DNA of 64,000 nt, from positions 62,001 to 126,000 of the forward strand of contig JAXDNJ010000022.1 in assembly GCA_034669505.1 (NCBI GenBank), in the 5' to 3' direction. The notes under the pieces are model-generated. The model worked only from the letters and a program-made list of their open reading frames with translations. It was not told the origin of the DNA and made no database searches. The DNA is from JAFASC01 sp034669505. GTDB taxonomy: Bacteria > Pseudomonadota > Alphaproteobacteria > Rhizobiales > Beijerinckiaceae. The translations under genes and the position numbers were made by a program. This document shows positions 42,399 through 51,434 of the stretch, piece by piece. The number at the start of each line of letters is the position of its first letter. Position 1 is the stretch's first letter.

Positions 42399-43315
42399 CA
42401 GCTGCGCTGCCTCGGATCCAGGATATCTCGCAAGGCGTCGCCGAGAAGATTGGTGCCGAACACCGTGAGGCTGATCGCGGCGCCGGGAAAGATCACAAGC
42501 CAGGGCGCAGTGCGCACATATTCCGCCGCCGACTCCGACAGCATGCGTCCCCAGGAGGGGTAAGGCTCAGGAATGCCGAGGCCGAGGAATGAGAGCGATG
42601 CTTCGGTCAGGATCGCTGCGCCGAGCTGCGCCGTCGCTAGCACGATCACGGGAGCCAGGGTGTTCGGCAAGACGTGGCGGACGGCGATGCGGAACTCGCT
42701 CATGCCGATTGCGCGCGCGGCTTCGACAAACGGCAGCTCGCGTAAGGCAAGTGTATTGGAGCGGATCACGCGGGCTACGGACGGCACGAGCGGAATTGCG
42801 ATCGCGATGATCGTGTTTTTGAGCGAGGGGCCGAGTGCCGCCGCCATAACCAGCGCGAGTACGAGCAAAGGAAGCGCTTGCAGGATGTCGATGATACGCT
42901 GCGCAAGGAGATCGACCCAGCCGCCGAGATAGCCGGAACTCAAGCCGATGACCACGCCGAACGTGCAGCCGAGCAGCGTGGAGCCGATGCCGACCGCGAG
43001 CGAGATGCGTGCGCCGTAGACAATGCGGCTGTAGATGTCGCGGCCCATGAAGTCCGCGCCCATCAAGTGCGCGCCTGTCGGAGGTGCGAGGGAAAGCGCG
43101 GGCTCCGTATGCAAGGGATCGTAGAGCGTGATGAGGTCCGCAAAGAGCGCGCCGAGCACGAACACGGCCATGATGATGGCGCCGGCTGCGCCGAGCGGAT
43201 GGTGCAAGACGAAATGACGGATGCCGCCGCGTATTCCGCTTGACCCGGCCCCTGCCCGCTTCAGGTCGGCCGCGTAAGGGTCAACGATCTCGATTCCGGA
43301 GTCGCTTACCGTCAT
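42398..43315 (-). CDS. Peptide/nickel-type ABC permease (DppC type)
   Basis: A 305-residue permease with an N-terminal cytoplasmic tail, a first hydrophobic segment (GAAGAIIMAVFVLGALFADL), the DppC marker GADFMGRDIYSRIVYGARISL and the EAA loop EAARAIGMSEFRIAVRHVLPN. The ATG at 43315 is chosen because it lies eight bases beyond the DppB-type stop; earlier in-frame starts overlap that gene without a ribosome site. Confidence 0.87.
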   Translation of the reverse strand: MTVSDSGIEIVDPYAADLKRAGAGSSGIRGGIRHFVLHHPLGAAGAIIMAVFVLGALFADLITLYDPLHTEPALSLAPPTGAHLMGADFMGRDIYSRIVYGARISLAVGIGSTLLGCTFGVVIGLSSGYLGGWVDLLAQRIIDILQALPLLVLALVMAAALGPSLKNTIIAIAIPLVPSVARVIRSNTLALRELPFVEAARAIGMSEFRIAVRHVLPNTLAPVIVLATAQLGAAILTEASLSFLGLGIPEPYPSWGRMLSESAAEYVRTAPWLVIFPGAAISLTVFGTNLLGDALRDILDPRQRS

Positions 43316-43322
43316 GGGCGCG

Positions 43323-44270
43323 TCACCCTGCATATTTGATGCGCGGGTCGAGCGCCGCGTAAGTAAGATCAACGAGGAAATTCGTCACGACAACAACAAT
43401 GGCAATGAACATGACGAGGTTTTGGACGATCGGGTAATCGCGGGCGCGGATTGCCTCGACCAGAAATCGCGCCACGCCTGGAATGTTGAACACCGTCTCG
43501 GTGACGATAAGCCCGCCGATCAGGAACGCCGCCTCGATGCCGATGATGGTGACGACGGGAAGCAGCGCATTGCGCAGCGCGTGATTGTAATTGACTGCCT
43601 GCGCCGAGGCGCCTTTGGCGCGTGCCGTGCGGATATAATCCTGACGCAATACTTCGAGCATCGACGAGCGCGTCAGCCGCATGATCAGTGCCGAGGAGCG
43701 GAAGCCGACGGCGGCGGCCGGAACGCTGTAGAGAAGAAGCTCATCCCAAAGGCTTTTGGCGGGCTCTGTATAAATCGGAATCGTGCCGAAACCGGCAACA
43801 AAGGCCATCAGAATGAGAAGGCCGAGCCAAAAGGCGGGCACCGACAGTCCTGTGAGACTGAGGACGCGCAGAAAGTAATCGACGCCGGAGTTCTGCTTGA
43901 CCGCGCTGATCACGCCGAGGGGAATCCCGATCGCGATGGAAAAGATGAGCGCCATAAGGGCGAGTTTCGCCGTCACGGGAATGCGCGGAAGAATCTCATC
44001 AAGAGCCGGCTTTTCCGACACGTAGGAATAACCAAGATCGCCGCGCGCGATACCACCAATCCAGGTGAGATATTGGACGGGGATTGGCTTGTCGAGCCCG
44101 AGTTCCTGTTCGATCTTCACCTTCTCCGCCGGGTTCACCATACCGGCCGAGTCGAAGAGAATGTCGACGATATTGCCAGGCACGACCCGCAGCAGGAAGA
44201 AGATGATAATCGATATCCCAAACAGGGTCACGAGCATTAGCATCAGCCGCCGCGTCAGGTAGGAAGCCAC
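43323..44270 (-). CDS. Peptide/nickel-type ABC permease (DppB type)
   Basis: A 315-residue permease with about six hydrophobic helices, the N-terminal LMLMLVTLFGISIIIFFLLR typical of DppB, the segment VVPGNIVDILF, and the EAA loop TARAKGASAQAVNYNHALRN. It begins at GTG 35 bases after the substrate-binding-protein gene. Together with the DppC-type subunit it forms the membrane channel. Confidence 0.87.
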   Translation of the reverse strand: MASYLTRRLMLMLVTLFGISIIIFFLLRVVPGNIVDILFDSAGMVNPAEKVKIEQELGLDKPIPVQYLTWIGGIARGDLGYSYVSEKPALDEILPRIPVTAKLALMALIFSIAIGIPLGVISAVKQNSGVDYFLRVLSLTGLSVPAFWLGLLILMAFVAGFGTIPIYTEPAKSLWDELLLYSVPAAAVGFRSSALIMRLTRSSMLEVLRQDYIRTARAKGASAQAVNYNHALRNALLPVVTIIGIEAAFLIGGLIVTETVFNIPGVARFLVEAIRARDYPIVQNLVMFIAIVVVVTNFLVDLTYAALDPRIKYAG

Positions 44271-44305
44271 GCTCTTGCGCCCTCACTCGCCTGCTGCGCG
44301 TTCCG

Positions 44306-45910
44306 TCATTTGTCGAGCCAAACGTCTTCGAAGCGAAAGCCGTTATAGGAACTATTCACCATCGCGGTGTAGTTCTTCACGGCGGGGCGCCAGCAGGTCC
44401 CCTGCCGCGGATGCATGATGATCGGCCGCGCGACATCTTCTACAAGCTTCCTCTCGATGTCCCAGACGATTTTGCGGCGCGCGGCGACATTGGTTTCCTG
44501 AGATTGCTTGTCGAACAGCGCGTCAAGTTCCTTGTTGCAATATCCCGTGAAATTCCGCTCCGAGCCGCAGGCGAAGTTCTCATAAAAGTTCTGGTCGGGA
44601 TCGTCGACCGCATTGCCGGTGAGATTCAGGCCGATGATGTAATCCTTGCGGCTGGCCTTGGCGTGCCACACCGACGTCTCGACCACCTCAAGCTCGGCAT
44701 CGATGTAGATGTCCTTCAGCTGATCGATGAGAATGACGGCCGGATCGCGATACGTCGCTATGTTGCGCGTCGAGACTTTCAATGCCAGGTGTTTCTGTGG
44801 GCCGTAGCCGAGTTTCTCCATGATCTTGCGGGCTTCGGCGCGATTGGCCTTGATGTCAGGTCCGTAACCGGGAAGCGTTGCGAGCACGTCGGGCGGCATG
44901 CCCCAGACGCCTTCCGGCGGCGGCAACATGGATGCGCCGATGTCGCCCTGCCCTTCCGCAAGAATATCGATGAACGCCTTGCGATCGAGCGCGTAGGCGA
45001 GAGCCAGGCGCAGGTCCGCATTGTCGAACGGCGCCACGTCGCGGTTGACGATCAAATTCGTGCTGACATTGATCGGCGTAACTTTACAGACTGCATCCGG
45101 CGCCTGCGCCTTGATGTCCTTGAGCAACGGGATCACGACCTCCGTCGGGAAAGTCATGTCGAATTTGCCGGCGATGAAAGCGAGGATCGCCGTCGAGCGA
45201 TTCGGGATGATCGTGAATTCGATACCGTCGAGATAGGGCAGTCCCTTCTTCCAATAATCTGGATTGCGGGTGAGCTTGATCGACTCGTTCTGCTTGAACT
45301 CCACGAACTTAAACGGGCCGGTGCCGATCGGCTTCACGCGCATGTCGCGCGACGCCACATGGCAGGGATAGATCGGCGAATAGCCCGACGCGAGCAGCGC
45401 GATCAGCGAGGGTTGCGGGCGCTTAAGGTTGAAGGTCGCTTCGGTGTCACCGTTGGTCGTGACGTCGACGACATTGTTGTACCAGGATTGCCGCGGATTC
45501 TTGCGGAACTTATCCTTGCTCTTCTCCATCAATAGATCGAAGGTGCATTTAACGTCGGCGGCCGTGAACGGCTTGCCGTCATGCCATTTCACCCCGGAGC
45601 GCAGCTTGAAGATCAGCTTGGTCTGATCCTCGCTCCACGACCAGCTCTCCGCGAGATCGGGAATGATCGTGTCGACCGAGTTCTGCGGCTTGTGCTGATC
45701 GTACACCACGAGGTTGTTGAAGAGCCCCATGAACGGTACGTTCGTCGAGAACGTCGACTCCTCGTGAATCGAAGCGCTCGCCGGACTGTCGCGATGGTAG
45801 ATGCGCAAGATGCCACCGTGTTTCGCCTCACCTGCGTCGGCAGGCGCCGAAAGCATCATGCCGGCGACAAACAGGCCGGCCATTCCAAATGCGTACCGCG
45901 CATTGCGCAT
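44306..45910 (-). CDS. Peptide/nickel-type ABC transporter substrate-binding protein (SBP_bac_5)
   Basis: A 534-residue periplasmic protein: a signal peptide (GLFVAGMMLSAPADA) then an SBP_bac_5 domain with KHGGILRIYH, PDLAESWSWSEDQTKLIFKL, GVKWHDGKPFTAADVKCTFD and GTGPFKFVEF. Family ligands include peptides, nickel, opines, sugars and other organic acids or conjugates. GGAGGG precedes the ATG. It leads the importer operon, which ends close to the GST gene. The neighbouring decarboxylase/aldolase genes suggest that the cargo could be a carbon source (inference). Confidence 0.87.
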   Translation of the reverse strand: MRNARYAFGMAGLFVAGMMLSAPADAGEAKHGGILRIYHRDSPASASIHEESTFSTNVPFMGLFNNLVVYDQHKPQNSVDTIIPDLAESWSWSEDQTKLIFKLRSGVKWHDGKPFTAADVKCTFDLLMEKSKDKFRKNPRQSWYNNVVDVTTNGDTEATFNLKRPQPSLIALLASGYSPIYPCHVASRDMRVKPIGTGPFKFVEFKQNESIKLTRNPDYWKKGLPYLDGIEFTIIPNRSTAILAFIAGKFDMTFPTEVVIPLLKDIKAQAPDAVCKVTPINVSTNLIVNRDVAPFDNADLRLALAYALDRKAFIDILAEGQGDIGASMLPPPEGVWGMPPDVLATLPGYGPDIKANRAEARKIMEKLGYGPQKHLALKVSTRNIATYRDPAVILIDQLKDIYIDAELEVVETSVWHAKASRKDYIIGLNLTGNAVDDPDQNFYENFACGSERNFTGYCNKELDALFDKQSQETNVAARRKIVWDIERKLVEDVARPIIMHPRQGTCWRPAVKNYTAMVNSSYNGFRFEDVWLDK

Positions 45911-46036
45911 CGCACCCTCCCTTTGCGGCTCTTGTGGCGCGAGGCGCCCTGGCCTGGTGTGGAGGTTAGCACAACCTCTCGCCCCGTTCCTACTTTCCCT
46001 GAGCCGGCTTCTCGTTCTTTAGGGGCATAGACCGTT

Positions 46037-48448
46037 CTACTCGCGGCTTAAGACCATCCTTAGTTTTGTTGCCAAGTCTTCGCGCCTGTAAGGCTTGTTC
46101 AAGATCGGCATGTCGTTGGGAAGTCCGGAGCTGCCCAGAACGGCACCGGTGTAGCCGGAGCTTAGAAGCACCTTCAAATCCGGCCGCAGCCGCTTCGCCT
46201 CGACGCTCAGCTGTACGCCGTTCATGCCTCCGGGCATGACGACGTCGGAAAACAGCATGTCGATGCGCGCGCTGGAGCGTAGAATCCGCAACGCCGATTG
46301 CGCATCCGCCGCGGTGAGCGTCCGATATCCCAAGTCCGTGAGGCTCTCGACGGCCATCTCGAGCACGGCCGGCTCGTCCTCGACGACAAGGATGACTTCG
46401 CCGTCGGCGGCTCGGCGCAGCGGCAAGATCAAGCCGCCGGAATTGCGATCGGGCCGATCGTGCGAGCGCGGCAGATACATCTCGACATTCGTGCCATGCC
46501 CGACGCTGCTCGTTATCCGGGCGAAGCCGTCCGTCTGTCGGCAGAAGCCGTAGACCTGGCTCAGGCCCAATCCGGTTCCGCTGCCAACATCTTTTGTCGT
46601 GAAGAACGGCTCGAAGGCGCGCGAGAGCGTACCCTCTTCCATGCCGGTGCCGGTGTCCGCGATGCTGACGACCACGTAGGCGCCGGGCCGGGCATCGGGA
46701 TAGCCGGCACTCTCCTCGCTTATTCTGACATTGCGTGTGCTGATCTTGAGCTTGCCGCCTTGCGGCATGGCGTCCCTCGCATTGACGCAAAGATTTAGAA
46801 CGGCGCTTTGGAACTGCGCCGGATCGAGCCGCACCGGATCGAGGGTCACATCGAGTTCAATCGCGAGATCGATCGTTTCGCCGACCGCGCGCTGCAGCAA
46901 GTCGCGAAAATCCGTGAGGAGATGGTTCGGGTTGACGGTTTCAGGTTCAACGACTTGCTTGCGGGCAAAGGCGAGTAGTTTCTGGGTGAGTTCGCCGCCC
47001 CGACTGGCGGCTTGCAGCGCCGAGCGCGCCAACCGCTCGACCCGCCCTGCATTGCCCGGCGCGCGCGAAATCATATCTAGATTGCCGACGATGGCCGTCA
47101 GCAGATTGTTGAAATCGTGCGCCACGCCGCCCGTGAGCTGTCCGATCGCTTCCATCTTTTGCGCTTGGCTCAGGCGCTCTTCGACCTCGCGACGGTCCGT
47201 CACGTCCATGATCACGCCGCTCATGAAGCGGCGTCCCTGCTCATCGGGGTAAGCGCGCCCTCGCAGGACAATCCACCGCACAGCATTGTCGGTCGCCCGC
47301 TTGATGCGGCACCGCAGTTCAAGCAACCCGCTCGCCCGGGCTCTCGCAAACGCGGCCTCGACCTCGGGCATGTCCGCCGGCAACAAGTGCTTGAAAAACG
47401 TTTCCCTGGTGAATTCCGGAAGCAGTTTTTCGTAGCCGTAAATCCTGTCGTGCTGTTCGCTTCGCTGTATAACCCCGCTTTTCAGATCCATCCGCCACTC
47501 GGCCATTTCAGCCGCTTGCAACGCGTTGGCGAGATTATCGCGCGCCTGCTGCAACTCGACGCCGCGTTGCTGGGCGTCCGTGGCCATGCCGCGAACGCGA
47601 TTCAAGAGCCGCTCCACTTCACGCGCGTACACCGCCAGAATGACGAAGCTCGCCGCCAAAGCCTCAAGCCGGCCGACGAACCATCCGAGTGTTCCGCGAG
47701 CGGAGCCCTCAAGCGTGATGACGATGTCGAAAAGTAGCAGCGCGAGAGAAACCGCGAGCCAAAGCTGAAAGATTGTATGCAATCGCGTTCTGACGCAGAG
47801 CAGAAGAAGCACGCCGGCGACAAGCGCGCCTGTTGCGGGTCCAACTCCAGTCCGCACAAGCAGGCTATAATCGTCGCCTTCGGCCAGCTTCGGCAAAAGC
47901 GCGGCATGTTCGGTAAGGACATACGTGATCAGCACCACAAGCAAGGCGCTAAGTGCGGCGGTGAGCTTGCCCACTCGCCAGGCGTTCTCCGTCCTTGCCG
48001 CCGGACGAAGCCCATCACCAGCAAACCAAGCCGGCGCTAGCGCAAACAGCGGCGGCCCGAGATGCCAGAAAACCCAGAGCCAGATTGTCGTATCCGGTCC
48101 TGAGCCGATTATGGGTTCATTCGAAAAGATGTTCGGAAACGAAAGAAGCTGCGCAAGTGCGATCGCCGCTGCGTAAAATGTACCTGTCGCAAAGGACAGG
48201 ACGGGTATCGATCCCGTGCGACGGAACTGGCCGAAGAAAATGCGTGCCGTAAGGACATAGGAAAAAATAAGAGCGGTTTGATAACTCGCGACAAAACCGG
48301 GCATCGGCCGGAGGGGTGCAGTCGCATGCGGCAGCGCCGCGATCATCATTAGGAGAAAGATCGCGCAGAGCGCGGTGGCTAACCGTTTTTGGGAGCCGCT
48401 CGCCGGGTTGGTGCCGAGATTGGGTGCTTCGGTCGCTGGAGCCGCCAT
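46037..48448 (-). CDS. MASE4-PAS hybrid histidine kinase with receiver domain
   Basis: An 803-residue membrane sensor. The N-terminal 260 or so residues contain multiple hydrophobic helices in a MASE4-like arrangement (LPHATAPLRPMPGFVASYQT). They are followed by a coiled linker, a PAS domain (about 300-420), a HisKA-type dimerisation helix with the phospho-acceptor His in GGVAHDFNNLLTAIVGN, an HATPase with NARDAMP and GTGLGLSQVYG, and a C-terminal receiver with Asp in MLFSDVVMPGGMNG and Lys in LNKPY. The start at 48448 was chosen since upstream residues are not hydrophobic or MASE4-like. No partner response regulator is nearby, so it is an orphan hybrid kinase. Confidence 0.85.
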   Translation of the reverse strand: MAAPATEAPNLGTNPASGSQKRLATALCAIFLLMMIAALPHATAPLRPMPGFVASYQTALIFSYVLTARIFFGQFRRTGSIPVLSFATGTFYAAAIALAQLLSFPNIFSNEPIIGSGPDTTIWLWVFWHLGPPLFALAPAWFAGDGLRPAARTENAWRVGKLTAALSALLVVLITYVLTEHAALLPKLAEGDDYSLLVRTGVGPATGALVAGVLLLLCVRTRLHTIFQLWLAVSLALLLFDIVITLEGSARGTLGWFVGRLEALAASFVILAVYAREVERLLNRVRGMATDAQQRGVELQQARDNLANALQAAEMAEWRMDLKSGVIQRSEQHDRIYGYEKLLPEFTRETFFKHLLPADMPEVEAAFARARASGLLELRCRIKRATDNAVRWIVLRGRAYPDEQGRRFMSGVIMDVTDRREVEERLSQAQKMEAIGQLTGGVAHDFNNLLTAIVGNLDMISRAPGNAGRVERLARSALQAASRGGELTQKLLAFARKQVVEPETVNPNHLLTDFRDLLQRAVGETIDLAIELDVTLDPVRLDPAQFQSAVLNLCVNARDAMPQGGKLKISTRNVRISEESAGYPDARPGAYVVVSIADTGTGMEEGTLSRAFEPFFTTKDVGSGTGLGLSQVYGFCRQTDGFARITSSVGHGTNVEMYLPRSHDRPDRNSGGLILPLRRAADGEVILVVEDEPAVLEMAVESLTDLGYRTLTAADAQSALRILRSSARIDMLFSDVVMPGGMNGVQLSVEAKRLRPDLKVLLSSGYTGAVLGSSGLPNDMPILNKPYRREDLATKLRMVLSRE

Positions 48449-48714
48449 CCGATTCTCGCCGCAAGCCGCAACCGAATCGTAGCGAGTATATTCCCACGAA
48501 ACAACGCCAAGCTTTCCGCTCAGCCGCTGCGCAACCACTCGGCCTTATCCTCGAGGAGGCGCTGGAATTGCAGCAGCACTTCGGCCGAGCGTTTCTGCTG
48601 ATCAGCCGGTTGTTCGAAAACCTTGCGGCTCGGGTGAGGCCGTCTCCTCGTACACGAGACCGGGTTTCCTGATCCAGTCGTGCTCCGCTTTGAATTGCCT
48701 GGCCACATGCTTAC

Positions 48715-50244
48715 ATGCGGCAGGACCCGTCGAGCTTCCCGTTGCCGAACCTTTCCGACCTGATCTTCGAAACCGGCATTGCCGCGCGTAGCTTTACCGA
48801 TTTCATCACCGGCTCGGGACTGCGGCTCGGGGTCACCGGGCTTTCTCGCGCCGGCAAGACGGTCTTCATCACCGCGCTTGTCCATCATCTGACGCGCGCT
48901 GCGAAAGTAGCGGCAGAAGGCCGCCGCAACCCGCTCCCCGTGTTCCGGCTCATCACGGAAACGCGGTTCACGGCCGGGCGTCTCGAACCCCAGCCCAACG
49001 ACGCCGTGCCGCGGTTCGCTTACGAGGACCATCTGGCGGCGCTCACCGCCGGTGATCGGCATTGGCCCGACTCGACCCGCCGCATCTCGGAATTGCGGCT
49101 CACGCTGGCATTCGAGCGCAAGGCCGGCTGGCGTTCGGGACCGACCTCGCTCAGCATCGACATCGTCGATTATCCCGGCGAGTGGCTCCTCGACCTGCCG
49201 CTGCTCGGCAAGAGCTACGCGCAATGGTCGGGGGAGACGCTGGAGGCGAGCGCCGGGGCAGCGCGGGCGCCACTCGCCGCAGCCTGGCGAGGCGCGACGC
49301 TCGCCCTCGATCCGAAAGCCATCGCCTCAGAGGATGAGGCCCGGCGCTTGGCCGAACTATTCACCGGCTACCTGAGAGCCGCGCGCGCCGAGCGCTATGC
49401 GCTCTCGACTCTTCCGCCAGGGCGATTCCTCATGCCCGGCGACCTCGAGGGCTCGCCGGCGCTCACCTTCGCGCCATTGCCGGTTGAAGAGGCCGATGCC
49501 GAGATCACGAGCAGCCTCGCGGCGATGATGGCGCGCCGCTACGAGGCCTATAAGACGCATGTGGTGCGGCCCTTCTTCCGCGATCATTTCGCCCGGCTCG
49601 ACCGGCAGATCGTGCTTGTCGATGCGCTGGCGGCGCTGAATTCCGGGCCCGCGGCCGTGCGCGACCTCGAGACTGCCTTGTCGGATGTACTCACCGCGTT
49701 CCGGGCCGGGCGCTCGAACCTGCTCACGTCGATTTTCCGGCCGCGGATCGACAAGATTCTTTTTGCCGCGACGAAAGCCGATCATCTCCATCACACCAGC
49801 CACGACCGGCTGGAGGCGATCCTGCGCCATCTCGTCGGCCGGGCGATTTCGCGCGCGGAGAATGTCGGAGCGGCGGTCGACGTTGTCGCGATGGCGGCCG
49901 TCCGCGCCACGCGCGAGGCGGCGGTGCAGCAAGGCCGAAAGAGGACCGGCGACCGGCAGACGCTCGACGCGATCATCGGCACCCCTCTTGTCGGCGAGGA
50001 GATCGCCGGCGAAGTCTTCGACGGCACGAGCGAAGTGGCGATCTTCCCCGGCGAACTGCCGGCCGATCCGCGCGCGGTGTTCCGCGGCGAGACACTGGCC
50101 GTCCCCCCCGGCGAGGCGGATTACCGCTTCATACGTTTCCGGCCGCCGATCGCGGAACTCGGGACCGACGGGCTCCCGCTGCCCCTCCCGCACATCCGGC
50201 TTGATCGCGCGTTGGAGTTCCTCATCGGAGACAAGGTGCGATGA
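48715..50244 (+). CDS. YcjX-family P-loop GTPase/ATPase
   Basis: A 509-residue protein of the YcjX family. The P-loop GLSRAGKTVFITALVHHL lies near residue 42, and IDIVDYPGEWLLDLPLL is the family's Walker B-like block. FAATKADHLHHTSHDRLEAI resembles the G4-type TKAD motif. The C-terminal VRFRPP-like part (YRFIRFRPPIAELG) is standard. Homologues are induced by envelope or heat stress and form an operon with a YcjF-type membrane protein, as here (four-base overlap). The exact role is unknown. Confidence 0.88.
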   Translation: MRQDPSSFPLPNLSDLIFETGIAARSFTDFITGSGLRLGVTGLSRAGKTVFITALVHHLTRAAKVAAEGRRNPLPVFRLITETRFTAGRLEPQPNDAVPRFAYEDHLAALTAGDRHWPDSTRRISELRLTLAFERKAGWRSGPTSLSIDIVDYPGEWLLDLPLLGKSYAQWSGETLEASAGAARAPLAAAWRGATLALDPKAIASEDEARRLAELFTGYLRAARAERYALSTLPPGRFLMPGDLEGSPALTFAPLPVEEADAEITSSLAAMMARRYEAYKTHVVRPFFRDHFARLDRQIVLVDALAALNSGPAAVRDLETALSDVLTAFRAGRSNLLTSIFRPRIDKILFAATKADHLHHTSHDRLEAILRHLVGRAISRAENVGAAVDVVAMAAVRATREAAVQQGRKRTGDRQTLDAIIGTPLVGEEIAGEVFDGTSEVAIFPGELPADPRAVFRGETLAVPPGEADYRFIRFRPPIAELGTDGLPLPLPHIRLDRALEFLIGDKVR

Positions 50245-51317
50245 GCACGAGTGATGACCGCCCGCGCCCACGCGCATTCCGCTTGGATGACGCCAACGTA
50301 CACCTCTCGGACGAGACTGCGGACACGTTCCGCAGGCAAGGCGGCACGATCGTTGAGCCGCAGCCGGATGCTTTCCTGGTGGGCGCCGAGCCCGCGCTTC
50401 CCGCAGTGCTCGATCCCGAGGAGGGAGCAATCGAGGTCGCGCAGAAACGCGGCCTCTTGCGGCGGACGCTCTTCTCGTGGGGCGGTCTGTTCTGGTCGGC
50501 GGCGGGCGGCCTCGCCGCCCTTGGTCTGGGACTCTGGTTTGACCGCCTGATCCGCGATCTGTTCGATCGCTCGACCACTCTCGGGACGATCGGGCTCGTC
50601 CTCGCAGGCTTTGCTCTCGTCGCGCTGCTTGTCTTGCTAGCGCGCGAACTCACCGCGATCTACCGGCAAGCTCACATTGCCCGGCTGCATATCGCCCTTG
50701 CCGAGGCCCGCGCCGCCGACGATCGCGACGCTGCGCGTACCCGCATCCGCGAGCTCGTGGCGCTTTATACAAGCCGTCCCGAGACCGCCACGCCGCGCGC
50801 GCTCCTCGAGGACCTCGTCGGCGAGATCGTTGACGGCCGCGACCTCATCGACATCGCCGAACGCAATCTCATGCTGCCGCTCGACGAGGAGGCGCGTCGA
50901 GAAATCGCCGCCGCCGCAAAGCGTGTCTCGGTCGTCACTGCGATAAGCCCGCGGGCACTTCTGGATGTGCTGTTCGTTGTCGCGCAGGCGCTGCACCTGA
51001 TGCGGCGTATCGCCGAAATCTATGGCGGGCGCCCGGGTTTCTTGGGCGCTATCAAGCTCGCGCGATCGGTCGGTTCCCACCTCGCGATCACCGGCGGCAT
51101 GGCGGTCGGCGACAGCCTCGTTCAGCAGGTCCTCGGGCATGGTATCGCGGCCAAGCTGTCGGCTCGACTGGGCGAAGGCGTCCTCAACGGCCTCCTGACC
51201 GCCCGTGTTGGGCTTTCTGCGATGGCGGTTTGCCGGCCTATGCCGTTTGCGTCCGAGCGTCCCCCGGGCGTGCGCGACGTCGCGCCCTTCCTCTTCAGCG
51301 AGAAAAAGAAGGACTGA
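50241..51317 (+). CDS. YcjF family membrane protein (DUF697/TIGR01620)
   Basis: A 358-residue protein of the TIGR01620 group. It has two hydrophobic segments (about residues 80-100, LFWSAAGGLAALGLGLWF, and 112-132, GLVLAGFALVALLVLLA), a soluble middle with RDAARTRIRELVALYTSRPE and a C-terminal DUF697 region containing SPRALLDVLFVVAQALHLMRR and GGRPGFLGAIKLARSV. It is translated coupled to the YcjX-type P-loop protein, as in other bacteria, and probably forms a membrane complex with it. The C-terminal 35 residues are Pro-rich. Confidence 0.87.
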   Translation: MSTSDDRPRPRAFRLDDANVHLSDETADTFRRQGGTIVEPQPDAFLVGAEPALPAVLDPEEGAIEVAQKRGLLRRTLFSWGGLFWSAAGGLAALGLGLWFDRLIRDLFDRSTTLGTIGLVLAGFALVALLVLLARELTAIYRQAHIARLHIALAEARAADDRDAARTRIRELVALYTSRPETATPRALLEDLVGEIVDGRDLIDIAERNLMLPLDEEARREIAAAAKRVSVVTAISPRALLDVLFVVAQALHLMRRIAEIYGGRPGFLGAIKLARSVGSHLAITGGMAVGDSLVQQVLGHGIAAKLSARLGEGVLNGLLTARVGLSAMAVCRPMPFASERPPGVRDVAPFLFSEKKKD

Positions 51318-51434
51318 ATAGCGCCTCGTTGATTTTCAGTTAAGCGCCTTGCTGCATACAAGGGATCAGTGCCTCCAACTGAGTCGTCACGCATTGCGGC
51401 GCGTTTTTGCCGGGGAAACGACCGGGAGCTCCGG

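Noticed and set aside
43333..43372. Earlier in-frame starts for the DppC-type permease
   Set aside because: They overlap the DppB gene and have no ribosome site; the ATG at 43315 gives a normal N-terminus.
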